Source of the DNA: Myxococcales bacterium
Lineage (GTDB): Bacteria > Desulfobacterota_B > Binatia > UBA1149 > SPBQ01
DNA: 6,468 bases
Assembly: GCA_004525875.1 (NCBI GenBank)
Contig: SPBQ01000135.1
Coordinates: 1 to 6,468, forward strand
Direction of reading: 5' to 3'
The notes beneath the pieces were generated by a model. That model searched no databases, had not been told where the DNA came from, and saw only the letters and a list, made by a program, of their open reading frames with translations. Position 1 is the first letter of the stretch; every line of letters starts with the position of its first letter. Below are positions 1 through 6,468 of the stretch, piece after piece. Made by a program: the position numbers and the translations under genes.

Positions 1-1707
1 CTCGGTGTGATGAAGAGCATCAACGATCCGCTCGACGTCGAAACGGCCGAGCTGGTCGCCGACGAGTTCGGGTACAAGGTCGAGAACACAGCGGTTTCGG
101 TCGAAGATCTCTTGCAGGAGGGCAGGGTTGTCGAGCAAACCGATGGTGGATCCCTGCTGTTGCCTCGCCCCCCGGTCGTGACGGTCATGGGACACGTCGA
201 CCACGGTAAGACGTCGTTGCTCGACGTGATCCGCGAGACCAACGTCGTGAAGGGCGAGGCCGGTGGCATCACGCAACACATCGGCGCCTACATGGTTCCC
301 ACCGCGCAGGGACCGGTCTGTTTCCTCGATACGCCCGGCCACGCCGCGTTCACCGAGATGCGGGCACGCGGCGCCTCGATCACCGACATCGTCATCCTGG
401 TGGTGGCGGCCGATGACGGCGTCATGCCGCAGACCCTCGAGGCCGTGAACCATGCGAAGGCCGCGGAGATCCCCGTCGTGGTCGCCGTCAACAAGATGGA
501 CAAGCCCGACGCCAACCCCGACCGCGTCAAGCAGCAGCTGTCCGAGTACGGCCTTCAGCCCGAGGACTGGGGCGGAGACACGCAGTTCGTCCCGGTCTCC
601 GCCATCAAGAAGGAAGGGATCGACGACCTGCTCGAGTCGGTGGCCGTGCTGGCGCAGATCCTCGAGCTCAAGGCGCCGATCGATTGCCCAGCGCACGGTA
701 CCGTGATCGAGGCGCGGCTCGACAAGGGGCGTGGCCCGGTTGGCACTGTCCTCATCCAGCGGGGCCAGCTCCGGCGTGGTCAGCACTTCGTCATCGGCGA
801 GACGACTGGCCGCGTTCGCGCAATGACCGATCACTCCGGCAAGCAAGTGAACGAAGCCGGGCCCTCCCACGCGGTAGAGATCATCGGGCTCGACGCGGTG
901 CCGCAAGCCGGTGATGCGTTCGACGTGGTCGAGGGCGCGAGCCGTGCTGAGCAGGTTGCCGAGCGCCGCCGAGAGGGTGGACGGAAGCATCAGCAGGCGG
1001 CGACGGTCCGCATGTCTCTCGAGGATCTGCAGGCGCAGGTCGCCGCGGGCGACGTCGGCGAGCTCAAGGTGATTGTCAAGGCCGACGTGCACGGTTCGGC
1101 CGAGGCGCTCAAGCAGTCGCTCGAGAAGCTCAGCACGTCGGAGGTGAAGCTTGACGTGATCCACCTCGCCGTCGGTGCGATCAACGAGTCAGACGTGCAG
1201 CTCGCGATGGCGTCGAACGCCGTCGTGATCGGGTTCCACGTTCGACCCGAAGGCAAGGCGCGCTCGCTTGCCGAGCGGGAGAGCGTCGATATGCGGCTAC
1301 ACACGATCATCTACGAGGCCATCGACGAGATGAAGGCTGCGCTCGAGGGGCTCCTCGCGCCCGATTTCAAGGAAGCGAGCGAAGGCCGCGCCGAGATCCG
1401 GGACACGTTCAGCGTCCCGGGCGGTGTGACGATCGCGGGCTGCTACGTCACCGAGGGGAAAGTCAGGCGCGCCTCGCAGTGCCGGCTGCTTCGCGACAAT
1501 GTCGTGATCCACACGGGCACGGTCGGCAGCCTACGGCGCTTCAAGGACGACGTGAAGGAGGTGCTGACGGGCTTCGAGTGCGGTATCGGCCTGGAGAAGT
1601 ACAACGACCTCAAGCCGGGTGACGTGATCGAGTGCTTCCGTATGGACGAGGTCAAGCGCACGCTCGACGACGTCGCATCGAGAGCCTCGGCAGGGGCTCC
1701 CGCCTGA
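1..1707 (+). CDS. infB: Translation initiation factor IF-2 (5'-truncated)
   Basis: IF2 is the GTPase that brings formyl-Met-tRNA to the 30S subunit and promotes joining of the 50S. The reading frame is open from base 1 (Leu-Gly before the first Val-Met-Lys), and the first visible residues match the end of the N2 region of IF2, so the gene starts outside the window. Counting residues from base 1, the G domain shows G1 GHVDHGKT at 64-71 (nt 190-213), a switch-[11 protein letters not shown] block at about 88-97, G3 DTPGH at 110-114, G4 NKMD at 164-167 and G5 SAIK at 200-203. Domain II follows, then the domain III block [17 protein letters not shown] near 354-370, and the fMet-tRNA-binding C2 domain ending in a typical [17 protein letters not shown] stretch. 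The TGA stop is at 1705-1707. All GTPase motifs are intact. The visible 568 residues are the conserved core; the variable N-terminus is missing only because of the window edge. Confidence 0.98.
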   Translation, partial: LGVMKSINDPLDVETAELVADEFGYKVENTAVSVEDLLQEGRVVEQTDGGSLLLPRPPVVTVMGHVDHGKTSLLDVIRETNVVKGEAGGITQHIGAYMVPTAQGPVCFLDTPGHAAFTEMRARGASITDIVILVVAADDGVMPQTLEAVNHAKAAEIPVVVAVNKMDKPDANPDRVKQQLSEYGLQPEDWGGDTQFVPVSAIKKEGIDDLLESVAVLAQILELKAPIDCPAHGTVIEARLDKGRGPVGTVLIQRGQLRRGQHFVIGETTGRVRAMTDHSGKQVNEAGPSHAVEIIGLDAVPQAGDAFDVVEGASRAEQVAERRREGGRKHQQAATVRMSLEDLQAQVAAGDVGELKVIVKADVHGSAEALKQSLEKLSTSEVKLDVIHLAVGAINESDVQLAMASNAVVIGFHVRPEGKARSLAERESVDMRLHTIIYEAIDEMKAALEGLLAPDFKEASEGRAEIRDTFSVPGGVTIAGCYVTEGKVRRASQCRLLRDNVVIHTGTVGSLRRFKDDVKEVLTGFECGIGLEKYNDLKPGDVIECFRMDEVKRTLDDVASRASAGAPA

Positions 1708-1728
1708 CGCGCGTCCGGGTCGCGGCCA

Positions 1729-2016
1729 TTGGTCGTCGGAGTCCTGCGAATCGTCCTGTATCTGCCTGAGAACCATTCCCTCAAGGGTAAGCGAGGGGTG
1801 GTTCGATCGATCAAGGCGCGCGTCTCTAACAAGTTCAACGTCTCGGTCGCTGAGTGCGACGACCTGGACAGCTGGAAACGGATCACGCTCGGCGTGGCCC
1901 AGATCGGCAACGAGCGCGATCACGTCGACCGTGCACTGCGCGAGGTGTCGGCCTTCGTGCAAGGGCTTGGCCTGGCCGAGCCGGGCGAGGAGAGCTACGA
2001 GCTCGAAAACTTCTGA
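1729..2016 (+). CDS. DUF503 / YlxP-family protein
   Basis: This 95-residue protein matches the DUF503 (YlxP) family, whose members are about 90-100 residues long and are often encoded between infB and rbfA. Visible family marks are the N-terminal strand VVGVLRIVLYLP, SLKGKR at 17-22, FNVSVAE at 36-42, and the ITLGVAQIGNERDHVD block at 52-67. The molecular role of the family is poorly defined; its position next to rbfA suggests, by inference only, a part in ribosome assembly or translation. The start is TTG at 1729. It is the only usable start codon after the infB stop, which is in the same frame 21 nt upstream, and it gives the N-terminus expected for the family. No good Shine-Dalgarno sequence precedes it, so translation may depend on ribosomes finishing infB. 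The last ten or so residues (acidic, GEESYELENF) look like a variable tail. Confidence 0.9.
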   Translation: MVVGVLRIVLYLPENHSLKGKRGVVRSIKARVSNKFNVSVAECDDLDSWKRITLGVAQIGNERDHVDRALREVSAFVQGLGLAEPGEESYELENF

Positions 2017-2019
2017 TCG

Positions 2020-2382
2020 ATGCCTGCACAGCGTCCAGAGAGAGTCAGCCGACAGATCCTCCAGGAGGTGTCGACGATGGTCGAGTGCGATCTCGCCGAT
2101 CCGCGACTGGAGCCGGTGACTTTCACCGGAGCCCGCATGAGCCCGGATCTGCGTGTAGCGTGGATTTACTACTCGCGCATGCCCGCGGCCGGGTCCGACG
2201 GCCAGAACAGCGACGCGGAGATCGAGGAGTGCGAGCGTGCGTTGGCGCGCGCCGCAGGTCTGCTCAAGCGCGAGGTGGGCAAGCGCCTGCGTCTACGCTA
2301 CGTGCCCGATCTGCGCTTTCGCTACGACGACTCCCTCGAGCGGGCCGACCGTATCGCCAAGCTACTGGAGGACGACGAGTGA
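2020..2382 (+). CDS. rbfA: 30S ribosome-binding factor A
   Basis: RbfA is a small KH-like protein that binds immature 30S subunits near helix 1 and the 3' end of 16S rRNA and helps late maturation and cold adaptation. The 120-residue length is normal. Visible family features are the N-terminal helix RPERVSRQILQEVS (5-18), the DPRLEPVTFTGARMSPDLRVAWIYYS core (27-52), the Ala-Ala-Gly helix kink (78-80) and the VPDLRFRYDDSLERADRI strand-helix near the C-terminus (95-112). The ATG lies only 3 nt after the TGA of the DUF503 gene and has no Shine-Dalgarno at normal distance; the nearest AGGAG, at 1988-1992, is about 27 nt away. Re-initiation by ribosomes leaving the upstream gene is therefore likely. 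The stop (2380-2382) overlaps the truB start. Confidence 0.96.
   Translation: MPAQRPERVSRQILQEVSTMVECDLADPRLEPVTFTGARMSPDLRVAWIYYSRMPAAGSDGQNSDAEIEECERALARAAGLLKREVGKRLRLRYVPDLRFRYDDSLERADRIAKLLEDDE
2367..2371 (+). promoter_or_regulatory. Ribosome binding site of truB
   Basis: GGAGG ends 7 nt before the GTG at 2379, which is ideal spacing. It sits inside the last codons of rbfA and selects GTG 2379 over the in-frame GTG at 2385, which would have 13-nt spacing. Confidence 0.8.
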
Positions 2383-3359
2383 GCGTGCTCGACGGTGTAC
2401 TGCTCCTCGACAAGCCGGTGGGGATCACCTCGGCGCGGGCGGTGGCCGTCGTCAAGCGTCGGCTCTGCGAGCCGGGAACGGGGCCCGGATCTGGTCGCAA
2501 GGCCGGGCCCAAGGTCGGCCATCTCGGCACGCTGGATCCGTTCGCCTCGGGGCTCCTGCCGATGTGCGTGGGGGAGGGGACCAAGATCGCCCCGTACCTG
2601 AACACGTCGGACAAGCGCTACACCGGCATCGTGAAGCTGGGCGTCGTAACGGACACGCTCGACGCGACCGGGCAGGTGATCGAGGAGCGGTCCGCGCCGG
2701 ATCCCGAGACGCTCGATCTCGCCGCGCTGGCTACCGCTTTCACGGGGCCCATCGAGCAAATTCCACCGGCGTTCTCAGCGATCAAGAAAGGCGGCGTACG
2801 GATGTACGAGCTGGCCCGGCGCGGTGAGGCGCCGGAGCTCGAGCCCCGGGTCGTCACGATCCACAGTCTCAGCATCGTCGCGGCCGGACCCGATACGCTG
2901 TCACTGGACGTGCAGTGCTCCAAGGGAACGTACATTCGCAGCCTTGCGCGTGACATCGGTGAGAGGATCGGATGCGGGGCCCTACTTGCCGAGCTGCGCC
3001 GCACGCGCTTCGGCGTCTTCTCGATCGACGGCGCGATCGCCCTGGACGCCCTGGAGACCGACGACGGACGGGAGCGTGCCGTGAGAGCCATGTTGAGCCC
3101 GGCGAAAGCCTTGACGGGGCTGCGCGAGCTCGCCGCGGACGGCTCGGACGCCGCCCGCCTGAGGAGCGGACAGCAGGCGGCTCTGGCGGCCTTGCCGCCG
3201 CCGTCGGCGGGAGATCGCCGGGCCAAGGTGGTCACGTCGGACGGCGCGCTCGCCGCGATCGTCTGCGAGCAGGCCGGCCGCTGGAAGCTGGAGCGAGTGT
3301 TCCTCGCCGAGCGCGAGGGTGGGCGGCCGAGTGTTGCGCAGCATGACCCGCCATGTTAG
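2379..3359 (+). CDS. truB: tRNA pseudouridine-55 synthase
   Basis: TruB converts U55 in the T-loop of tRNAs to pseudouridine and also acts as a tRNA-folding chaperone. The 326-residue protein shows LLLDKPVGITSA at 8-19, the catalytic-Asp motif GHLGTLDPFASGLLP at 48-61 (nucleophile Asp53), the second conserved block YTGIVKLGVVTDTLDATG at 81-98 (Tyr81), the IPPAFSAIKKGGVRMYELAR stretch from 128, and SKGTYIRSLARDIG at 181-194 (Tyr185, Arg187). A PUA-like C-terminal region starts near 247. The start is GTG 2379, which overlaps the rbfA stop as GTGA and has a strong ribosome binding site, indicating translational coupling. The same frame stays open upstream to 1854, but that part overlies the DUF503 gene and rbfA and is not TruB-like. 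One oddity is an extra Gly/Pro-rich stretch at about 31-45, just before the catalytic motif. The TAG stop falls inside a candidate promoter for rpsO. Confidence 0.97.
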   Translation: MSVLDGVLLLDKPVGITSARAVAVVKRRLCEPGTGPGSGRKAGPKVGHLGTLDPFASGLLPMCVGEGTKIAPYLNTSDKRYTGIVKLGVVTDTLDATGQVIEERSAPDPETLDLAALATAFTGPIEQIPPAFSAIKKGGVRMYELARRGEAPELEPRVVTIHSLSIVAAGPDTLSLDVQCSKGTYIRSLARDIGERIGCGALLAELRRTRFGVFSIDGAIALDALETDDGRERAVRAMLSPAKALTGLRELAADGSDAARLRSGQQAALAALPPPSAGDRRAKVVTSDGALAAIVCEQAGRWKLERVFLAEREGGRPSVAQHDPPC

Positions 3360-3362
3360 AAG
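3334..3362 (+). promoter_or_regulatory. Candidate sigma70-type promoter for rpsO-pnp
   Basis: TTGCGC (3334-3339) and TAGAAG (3357-3362) are separated by exactly 17 nt, and a TG one base upstream of the second hexamer (3354-3355) makes an extended -10. The elements overlap the last codons and the TAG stop of truB. Transcription would start near 3369-3371 and leave a leader of about 50 nt before rpsO. A separate promoter ahead of rpsO is known in E. coli. The match is imperfect, so this is a candidate only. Confidence 0.4.
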
Positions 3363-3420
3363 CCCCGGATACGCTAGTAAGTAAGGAACAACAGGAAGGA
3401 AGCGAAGCGTTCGTGTCACC
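3363..3420 (+). promoter_or_regulatory. Purine-rich rpsO leader with displaced Shine-Dalgarno
   Basis: The untranslated stretch before rpsO is richer in A than its surroundings and carries AAGGA twice, at 3383-3387 and 3396-3400. The nearer copy ends 20 nt before the GTG start, too far for normal initiation if unfolded. A small hairpin could form between 3402-3405 and 3411-3414 (three Watson-Crick pairs plus one G-U, five-base loop) and shorten the effective spacing to about 7 nt. An alternative long-range stem pairs 3368-3373 with 3412-3417 (five Watson-Crick pairs and one G-U). These mutually exclusive folds are predictions by eye. Control by S15 itself is known for other rpsO leaders but not shown here. 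Confidence 0.35.
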
Positions 3421-3699
3421 GTGTCTGTAGCCCAGGAAGAAAGCCAGTCGAAGCAGAGGATCATCGAGTCCTACCGTACCCACGGTAGCGACACGGGCTC
3501 CTCCGAGGTCCAGATCGCGCTTCTCACCGCTAGAATCGTGCACTTGACCGAGCACTTCAAGATCCACAAGAAGGATCACCACTCCCGCAGAGGCCTCCTG
3601 ATGCTTGTCAGTAAGCGCCGCAGACTCTTGGACTATCTGAAACGAACCGGTTACGACCGCTACCTCGCGGTCATCGACAGCCTCGGGCTTCGCAAGTAA
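3421..3699 (+). CDS. rpsO: 30S ribosomal protein S15
   Basis: S15 is a primary binder of the 16S rRNA central domain (three-way junction of helices 20-22) and forms an intersubunit bridge. The 92-residue product is close to the usual 88-90. It shows [13 protein letters not shown] at 24-36, the highly conserved [11 protein letters not shown] at 49-59, [12 protein letters not shown] at 64-75, and the C-terminal [12 protein letters not shown]. The start is GTG 3421; no ATG, GTG or TTG lies in frame closely upstream, and this start gives the expected length. Two or three extra N-terminal residues relative to E. coli are unremarkable. The gene sits 61 nt after truB and 119 nt before pnp, larger gaps than elsewhere in the cluster, consistent with its own transcriptional and post-transcriptional control. 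The stop is TAA. Confidence 0.97.
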   Translation: MSVAQEESQSKQRIIESYRTHGSDTGSSEVQIALLTARIVHLTEHFKIHKKDHHSRRGLLMLVSKRRRLLDYLKRTGYDRYLAVIDSLGLRK

Positions 3700-3721
3700 T
3701 CGCTCGCGTGGCCGCCCAGCG

Positions 3722-3753
3722 GTGCCCGTTCGCTCCACACGAGGGAACGGCAC
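3722..3753 (+). promoter_or_regulatory. Hairpin in the rpsO-pnp intergenic region
   Basis: GTGCC at 3722-3726 pairs with GGCAC at 3749-3753, and GTTC at 3728-3731 pairs with GAAC at 3745-3748, leaving C3727 as a single bulge. Beyond a G-G mismatch, CTC 3733-3735 pairs with GAG 3741-3743 and closes a five-base loop. That is 12 pairs in 32 nt. The following bases are pyrimidine-rich but contain no real U-run, so it does not look like a classical intrinsic terminator. In E. coli the same interval holds an RNase III-cut hairpin through which PNPase represses its own mRNA, as well as a weak terminator. The sequence shows the hairpin; an RNase III or attenuator role is inferred by position. The rest of the 119-nt gap holds a minor 4-bp CCGG stem (3786-3789 with 3795-3798) and the pnp ribosome binding site, and no gene. 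Confidence 0.5.
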
Positions 3754-3804
3754 GCGCGTCTTCTCCACCCTTTCCAATCGCATTCCCGGCCGATCCGGTC
3801 GAGA

Positions 3805-3810
3805 AGAGGA
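3805..3810 (+). promoter_or_regulatory. Ribosome binding site of pnp
   Basis: AGAGGA ends 8 nt before the ATG at 3819, which fixes that codon as the start. It lies downstream of the intergenic hairpin, so removal of the hairpin by cleavage would leave it intact. Confidence 0.7.
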
Positions 3811-3818
3811 TTTAGCTC

Positions 3819-5915
3819 ATGAGTCACGAAGTATCTCTCGAAGTCGGGGGGCGGACCCTCACGCTGCAGACAGGCAAGATCGCCAAACAGGCCGACGGCG
3901 CCGTCATGATGTCATACAGCGACTCCGTCGTTCTCGTCACGGCCGTCTCCGCCCATACCGCCCGCGAGGGTTTCGACTTTTTCCCCCTCACTGTCGAGTA
4001 CCAGGAGAAGACGTTCGCTGCTGGTAAGATCCCGGGCGGCTTCTTCAAGCGCGAAGGGCGTCCCGCGGCCAGCGAGATCCTCACGTGCCGCGTCATCGAC
4101 CGTCCCATCCGACCGCTGTTTCCGGAGGGCTACCGAAACGAGACGCAGATCATCGCCACCGTGCTATCGGCCGACCGCGGCGGCTGCCCGGACGTGCTGA
4201 GCCTCAACGGCGCTTCCGCCGCGCTCACCATCTCCGACATTCCCTTCGCCGGTCCGATCGGCGGCGTGCGGGTCGGACGCGTCGGCGGGGAGCTGATCGC
4301 TAATCCCTCGGTTGACCAGCTCGAGGAGAGCGACATCGACATCCTCGTTGCGGCCAGCCGGGATGCCATCGTCATGGTCGAGGGTGGCGCCGACGTGGTG
4401 CCCGAGGACGAGATCCTCGACGCGCTCTATTTTGCGCACGAGCAGATCCTGCCGATCCTCGACGCGCAGCTCGAGCTGCGCGAGAAGGCGGGCAGGCCGA
4501 AACGCGAGGTCGTGGTGCCGGAGCCCGATACGGCGCTGCTCGAGCGGGTTTCGAAGCTGGCGACGCCGGGGCTAGAAAAGGCCTACAGCGTGAAGGAGAA
4601 GCTCCCGCGTTACGCCGCGCTGGATGCGGCGAAGGCCGAGTTCCGCGAGAGTCTCCCCGAGGACCTCGCCGAGCGCTGGGGCGACGTCAAGGAAGCTCTC
4701 GGCACCGTCAAGAAGAAGATGGTACGCGCCCAGATCGTCAACGACGGAGTGCGCCTCGACGGTCGGGGCCTCAAGGACGTTCGCGACATCAGCTGCGATA
4801 TCGGAATACTGCCGCGCACGCACGGCAGCGCGGTCTTCACGCGCGGTGAGACGCAGGCCTTGGTAGTCGCGACTCTGGGCACATCGGCGGATGAGCAGCG
4901 GATCGACTCGCTGTACGGCGATGTGTGGAAGCGTTTCATGCTCCACTACAACTTTCCGCCCTACTGCGTCGGTGAGGCCAAGATGCTTCGGTCCGCCGGC
5001 CGGCGCGAGATCGGCCACGGCGCGCTGGCCGAGCGCGCCATCATGCGGGTCTTGCCCTCGAAGGAGGAGTTCCCGTACACGCTGCGTGTCGTTTCCGAGA
5101 TCACCGAGTCGAACGGGTCGTCATCGATGGCGTCGGTCTGCGGCGCGGCGCTCTCGTTGATGGACGCGGGCGTGCCGATCAAGGCCCCGGTGGCCGGCGT
5201 GGCCATGGGCCTGATCCGTGAAGGCGACAAACACGTCGTCCTCTCCGACATCCTCGGCGACGAGGATCATCTCGGCGACATGGACTTCAAGGTCGCCGGC
5301 ACGAGCGAGGGCATCACCGCCGTGCAAATGGACATCAAGATCGACGGCATCCCGCGCGACGTGATGCGCGACGCCCTCTACCAGGCACGCGAGAGCCGCC
5401 TTCACATTCTCGCCGAGATGAACAAGGCCATCCAGGCGCCACGCGGAGAGATGTCGATGCACGCGCCGCGTATCGAGGTCATCAAGATCCCGCAGGACAA
5501 GATCCGCGACGTCATCGGCCCGGGCGGCAAGATGATTCGCAGTATCGTCCAGGACACGGGCTGCAAGATCGACGTCGAGGACGACGGCACGGTCTCGGTT
5601 GCGTCGGCCGACGGCGTGGCTCTCGCGAAGGCGCTGGCGATCATCAACGGCCTGACGGCCACGCCGGAGGTCGGACGCATTTACGAGGGGAAGGTTCGCA
5701 AGGTGGTGGATTTCGGCGCCTTCGTCGAAATACTGCCGGGCACCGATGGACTGCTCCACATCTCGCAGCTTGCCGATGAGCGCGTGAACAACGTGACCGA
5801 TGTGGTCAAGGAGGGGGATGAGATCCCCGTCAAGGTCCTCGAAGTGGACCGCCAGGGTAAGATCCGTCTGAGCCTCAAGGAGGCGCGTCGCGACCGGGCA
5901 GAGGCGGGGACCTGA
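3819..5915 (+). CDS. pnp: Polyribonucleotide nucleotidyltransferase (PNPase)
   Basis: PNPase is a trimeric 3'-5' exoribonuclease that uses phosphate to degrade RNA to nucleoside diphosphates and can also add 3' tails; in many bacteria it joins the degradosome. The 698 residues are typical. In order: first RNase PH-like domain (about 5-145) with [10 protein letters not shown] at 73-82 and [12 protein letters not shown] at 91-102; a helical linker (about 150-300); second RNase PH-like domain (about 310-540) with LDGRG at 313-317, the phosphate-binding [12 protein letters not shown] at 431-442, and catalytic GDMDFK at 486-491 followed by DIKIDG at 505-510; a KH domain with the IGPGGK loop at 566-571; and an S1 domain at about 618-687 containing [21 protein letters not shown]. 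All domains and catalytic residues are present. The ATG has a good ribosome binding site. The TGA stop overlaps the apparent CTG start of the next gene. Confidence 0.98.
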   Translation: MSHEVSLEVGGRTLTLQTGKIAKQADGAVMMSYSDSVVLVTAVSAHTAREGFDFFPLTVEYQEKTFAAGKIPGGFFKREGRPAASEILTCRVIDRPIRPLFPEGYRNETQIIATVLSADRGGCPDVLSLNGASAALTISDIPFAGPIGGVRVGRVGGELIANPSVDQLEESDIDILVAASRDAIVMVEGGADVVPEDEILDALYFAHEQILPILDAQLELREKAGRPKREVVVPEPDTALLERVSKLATPGLEKAYSVKEKLPRYAALDAAKAEFRESLPEDLAERWGDVKEALGTVKKKMVRAQIVNDGVRLDGRGLKDVRDISCDIGILPRTHGSAVFTRGETQALVVATLGTSADEQRIDSLYGDVWKRFMLHYNFPPYCVGEAKMLRSAGRREIGHGALAERAIMRVLPSKEEFPYTLRVVSEITESNGSSSMASVCGAALSLMDAGVPIKAPVAGVAMGLIREGDKHVVLSDILGDEDHLGDMDFKVAGTSEGITAVQMDIKIDGIPRDVMRDALYQARESRLHILAEMNKAIQAPRGEMSMHAPRIEVIKIPQDKIRDVIGPGGKMIRSIVQDTGCKIDVEDDGTVSVASADGVALAKALAIINGLTATPEVGRIYEGKVRKVVDFGAFVEILPGTDGLLHISQLADERVNNVTDVVKEGDEIPVKVLEVDRQGKIRLSLKEARRDRAEAGT

Positions 5916-6468
5916 AAACGAGCGAAAAGCCACGCACGACGCGCCTCGACAACGGCCTGCGCGTGGTGACCGAGAACGTCCGGGACGTTGCTTCGGCGGC
6001 GATCGGGGTCTGGGTGGAGAGCGGTTCCCGCTACGAATCGCAACGACTCAACGGGATCTCGCACTTCATCGAGCATCTCCTGTTCAAGGGCACCGCTCGA
6101 CGCACTGCGCGCCAGGTCGCCGAGGACATCGAGAGCCTCGGCGGCTCGATCAACGCGTTCACCGACAAGGAGTGCACCTGCTATCACGTTCGCGTGCTGG
6201 CCGAGCATACCGAGTCGGCGATCGACGTTCTCGCGGACATCTTCCTGAACTCGGCGTATCGCGCCGAGGACGTCGACCTGGAACGTGAGGTGATCTTGCA
6301 GGAGATCTTCGACTGCGAGGATTCTCCGGAAGACTACGTTCACGATTACTTCCTAGAATCGTACTGGCCGGGCCACCCGCTCGGATGGACGATCACCGGT
6401 TCGGCCGAGAGCGTCGGTCGAATCACACGCGAAGACCTCGTGGCGTTCGTCGGCGAGCGGTATCGACC
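5912..6468 (+). CDS. M16-family zinc metallopeptidase (3'-truncated)
   Basis: The frame encodes the N-terminal part of an M16B peptidase, the group of mitochondrial processing peptidase and the bacterial enzymes often encoded after pnp (e.g. B. subtilis YmxG). Visible: [14 protein letters not shown] (10-23); [11 protein letters not shown] (32-42); the inverted zinc motif HFIEH at 51-55, with zinc ligands His51 and His55 and catalytic Glu54 (the inner E); then [10 protein letters not shown] at 123-132. There, Glu131 is 75 residues after His55, the ligand spacing of yeast beta-MPP, and Glu124 is seven residues earlier, like the second conserved Glu. No signal peptide is seen, so it is probably cytoplasmic; bacterial substrates are poorly known. 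The frame has no ATG, GTG or TTG between its upstream stop (5858-5860) and GTG 5963, which would remove the conserved first strand. CTG 5912 overlaps the pnp stop (CTGA), has GAGG at 5901-5904 with 7-nt spacing, and gives a normal N-terminus. The family is certain and the start probable. About 185 codons are visible, with no stop. Confidence 0.92.
   Translation, partial: MKTSEKPRTTRLDNGLRVVTENVRDVASAAIGVWVESGSRYESQRLNGISHFIEHLLFKGTARRTARQVAEDIESLGGSINAFTDKECTCYHVRVLAEHTESAIDVLADIFLNSAYRAEDVDLEREVILQEIFDCEDSPEDYVHDYFLESYWPGHPLGWTITGSAESVGRITREDLVAFVGERYR

Noticed and set aside
1706..1715. Perfect 10-bp palindrome GACGCGCGTC at the infB stop
   Set aside because: It can form at most a 3-bp stem as RNA, has no U-run, and such CG palindromes are expected by chance in DNA of this composition.
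1854..2378. Open upstream extension of the truB frame
   Set aside because: It overlies the DUF503 gene and rbfA, its translation is Arg-rich low-complexity, and TruB homology begins only at the GTG with a strong ribosome binding site at 2379.
3722..4027. A 101-codon + strand frame spanning the rpsO-pnp gap into pnp
   Set aside because: It is out of frame with pnp, has no family resemblance, and overlaps the hairpin and the pnp N-terminus.
5121..5933. A 270-codon open frame on the - strand opposite pnp, plus 5681-6343 on the - strand across the pnp-M16 junction
   Set aside because: These are antisense shadows common in GC-rich DNA. Their translations show no recognisable motifs and cover intact PNPase and M16 sequence.
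5963..5968. GTG codons as possible starts of the M16 gene
   Set aside because: Starting there removes the conserved LDNGLRV strand, and there is no ribosome binding site at proper spacing.
1..6468. Mobile elements, CRISPR arrays, tRNA/rRNA genes, phage or defence genes
   Set aside because: None was seen. The window is almost fully occupied by housekeeping genes in a conserved order, with uniform base composition by eye, and no sign of a new multi-gene system.

Overview
This window is a conserved bacterial translation and RNA-processing gene cluster, read entirely on the + strand: 3' part of infB (IF2), a DUF503/YlxP-family gene, rbfA, truB, rpsO (ribosomal protein S15), pnp (PNPase), and the 5' part of an M16-family zinc metallopeptidase. 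The DNA is GC-rich (mid-60s percent by eye, not computed). A DUF503 gene between infB and rbfA, together with an M16 peptidase directly after pnp, fits a deltaproteobacteria-like lineage (Myxococcota, Desulfobacterota, Binatota or a similar phylum) better than a gammaproteobacterium. That placement is inference from gene order and protein style only.

Layout. Positions 1-1707 hold IF2 without its N-terminus. Positions 1729-2016 hold a DUF503 protein with a TTG start, and rbfA (2020-2382) follows 3 nt after it. truB (2379-3359) overlaps the rbfA stop in a GTGA arrangement behind a strong ribosome binding site. A 61-nt purine-rich leader then precedes rpsO (3421-3699), with a plausible sigma70-type promoter across the truB stop. 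A 119-nt gap containing a clear bulged hairpin separates rpsO from pnp (3819-5915). The last gene starts at about 5912, apparently at a CTG overlapping the pnp stop, and runs off the right edge with no stop in frame.

How the genes work together. IF2 drives initiator tRNA delivery and subunit joining. RbfA, and possibly the DUF503 protein, act in 30S maturation. TruB makes pseudouridine 55 in tRNA. S15 is a primary 16S rRNA-binding protein. PNPase degrades and processes RNA. The junctions suggest one transcription unit with tight translational coupling at rbfA-truB and pnp-M16, and a second internal transcription start before rpsO, as is known in E. coli.

I found no mobile element, CRISPR array, tRNA, rRNA or clearly new system. 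What deserves a second look lies at the junctions: the CTG start, the rpsO-pnp hairpin, and the rpsO promoter and leader.
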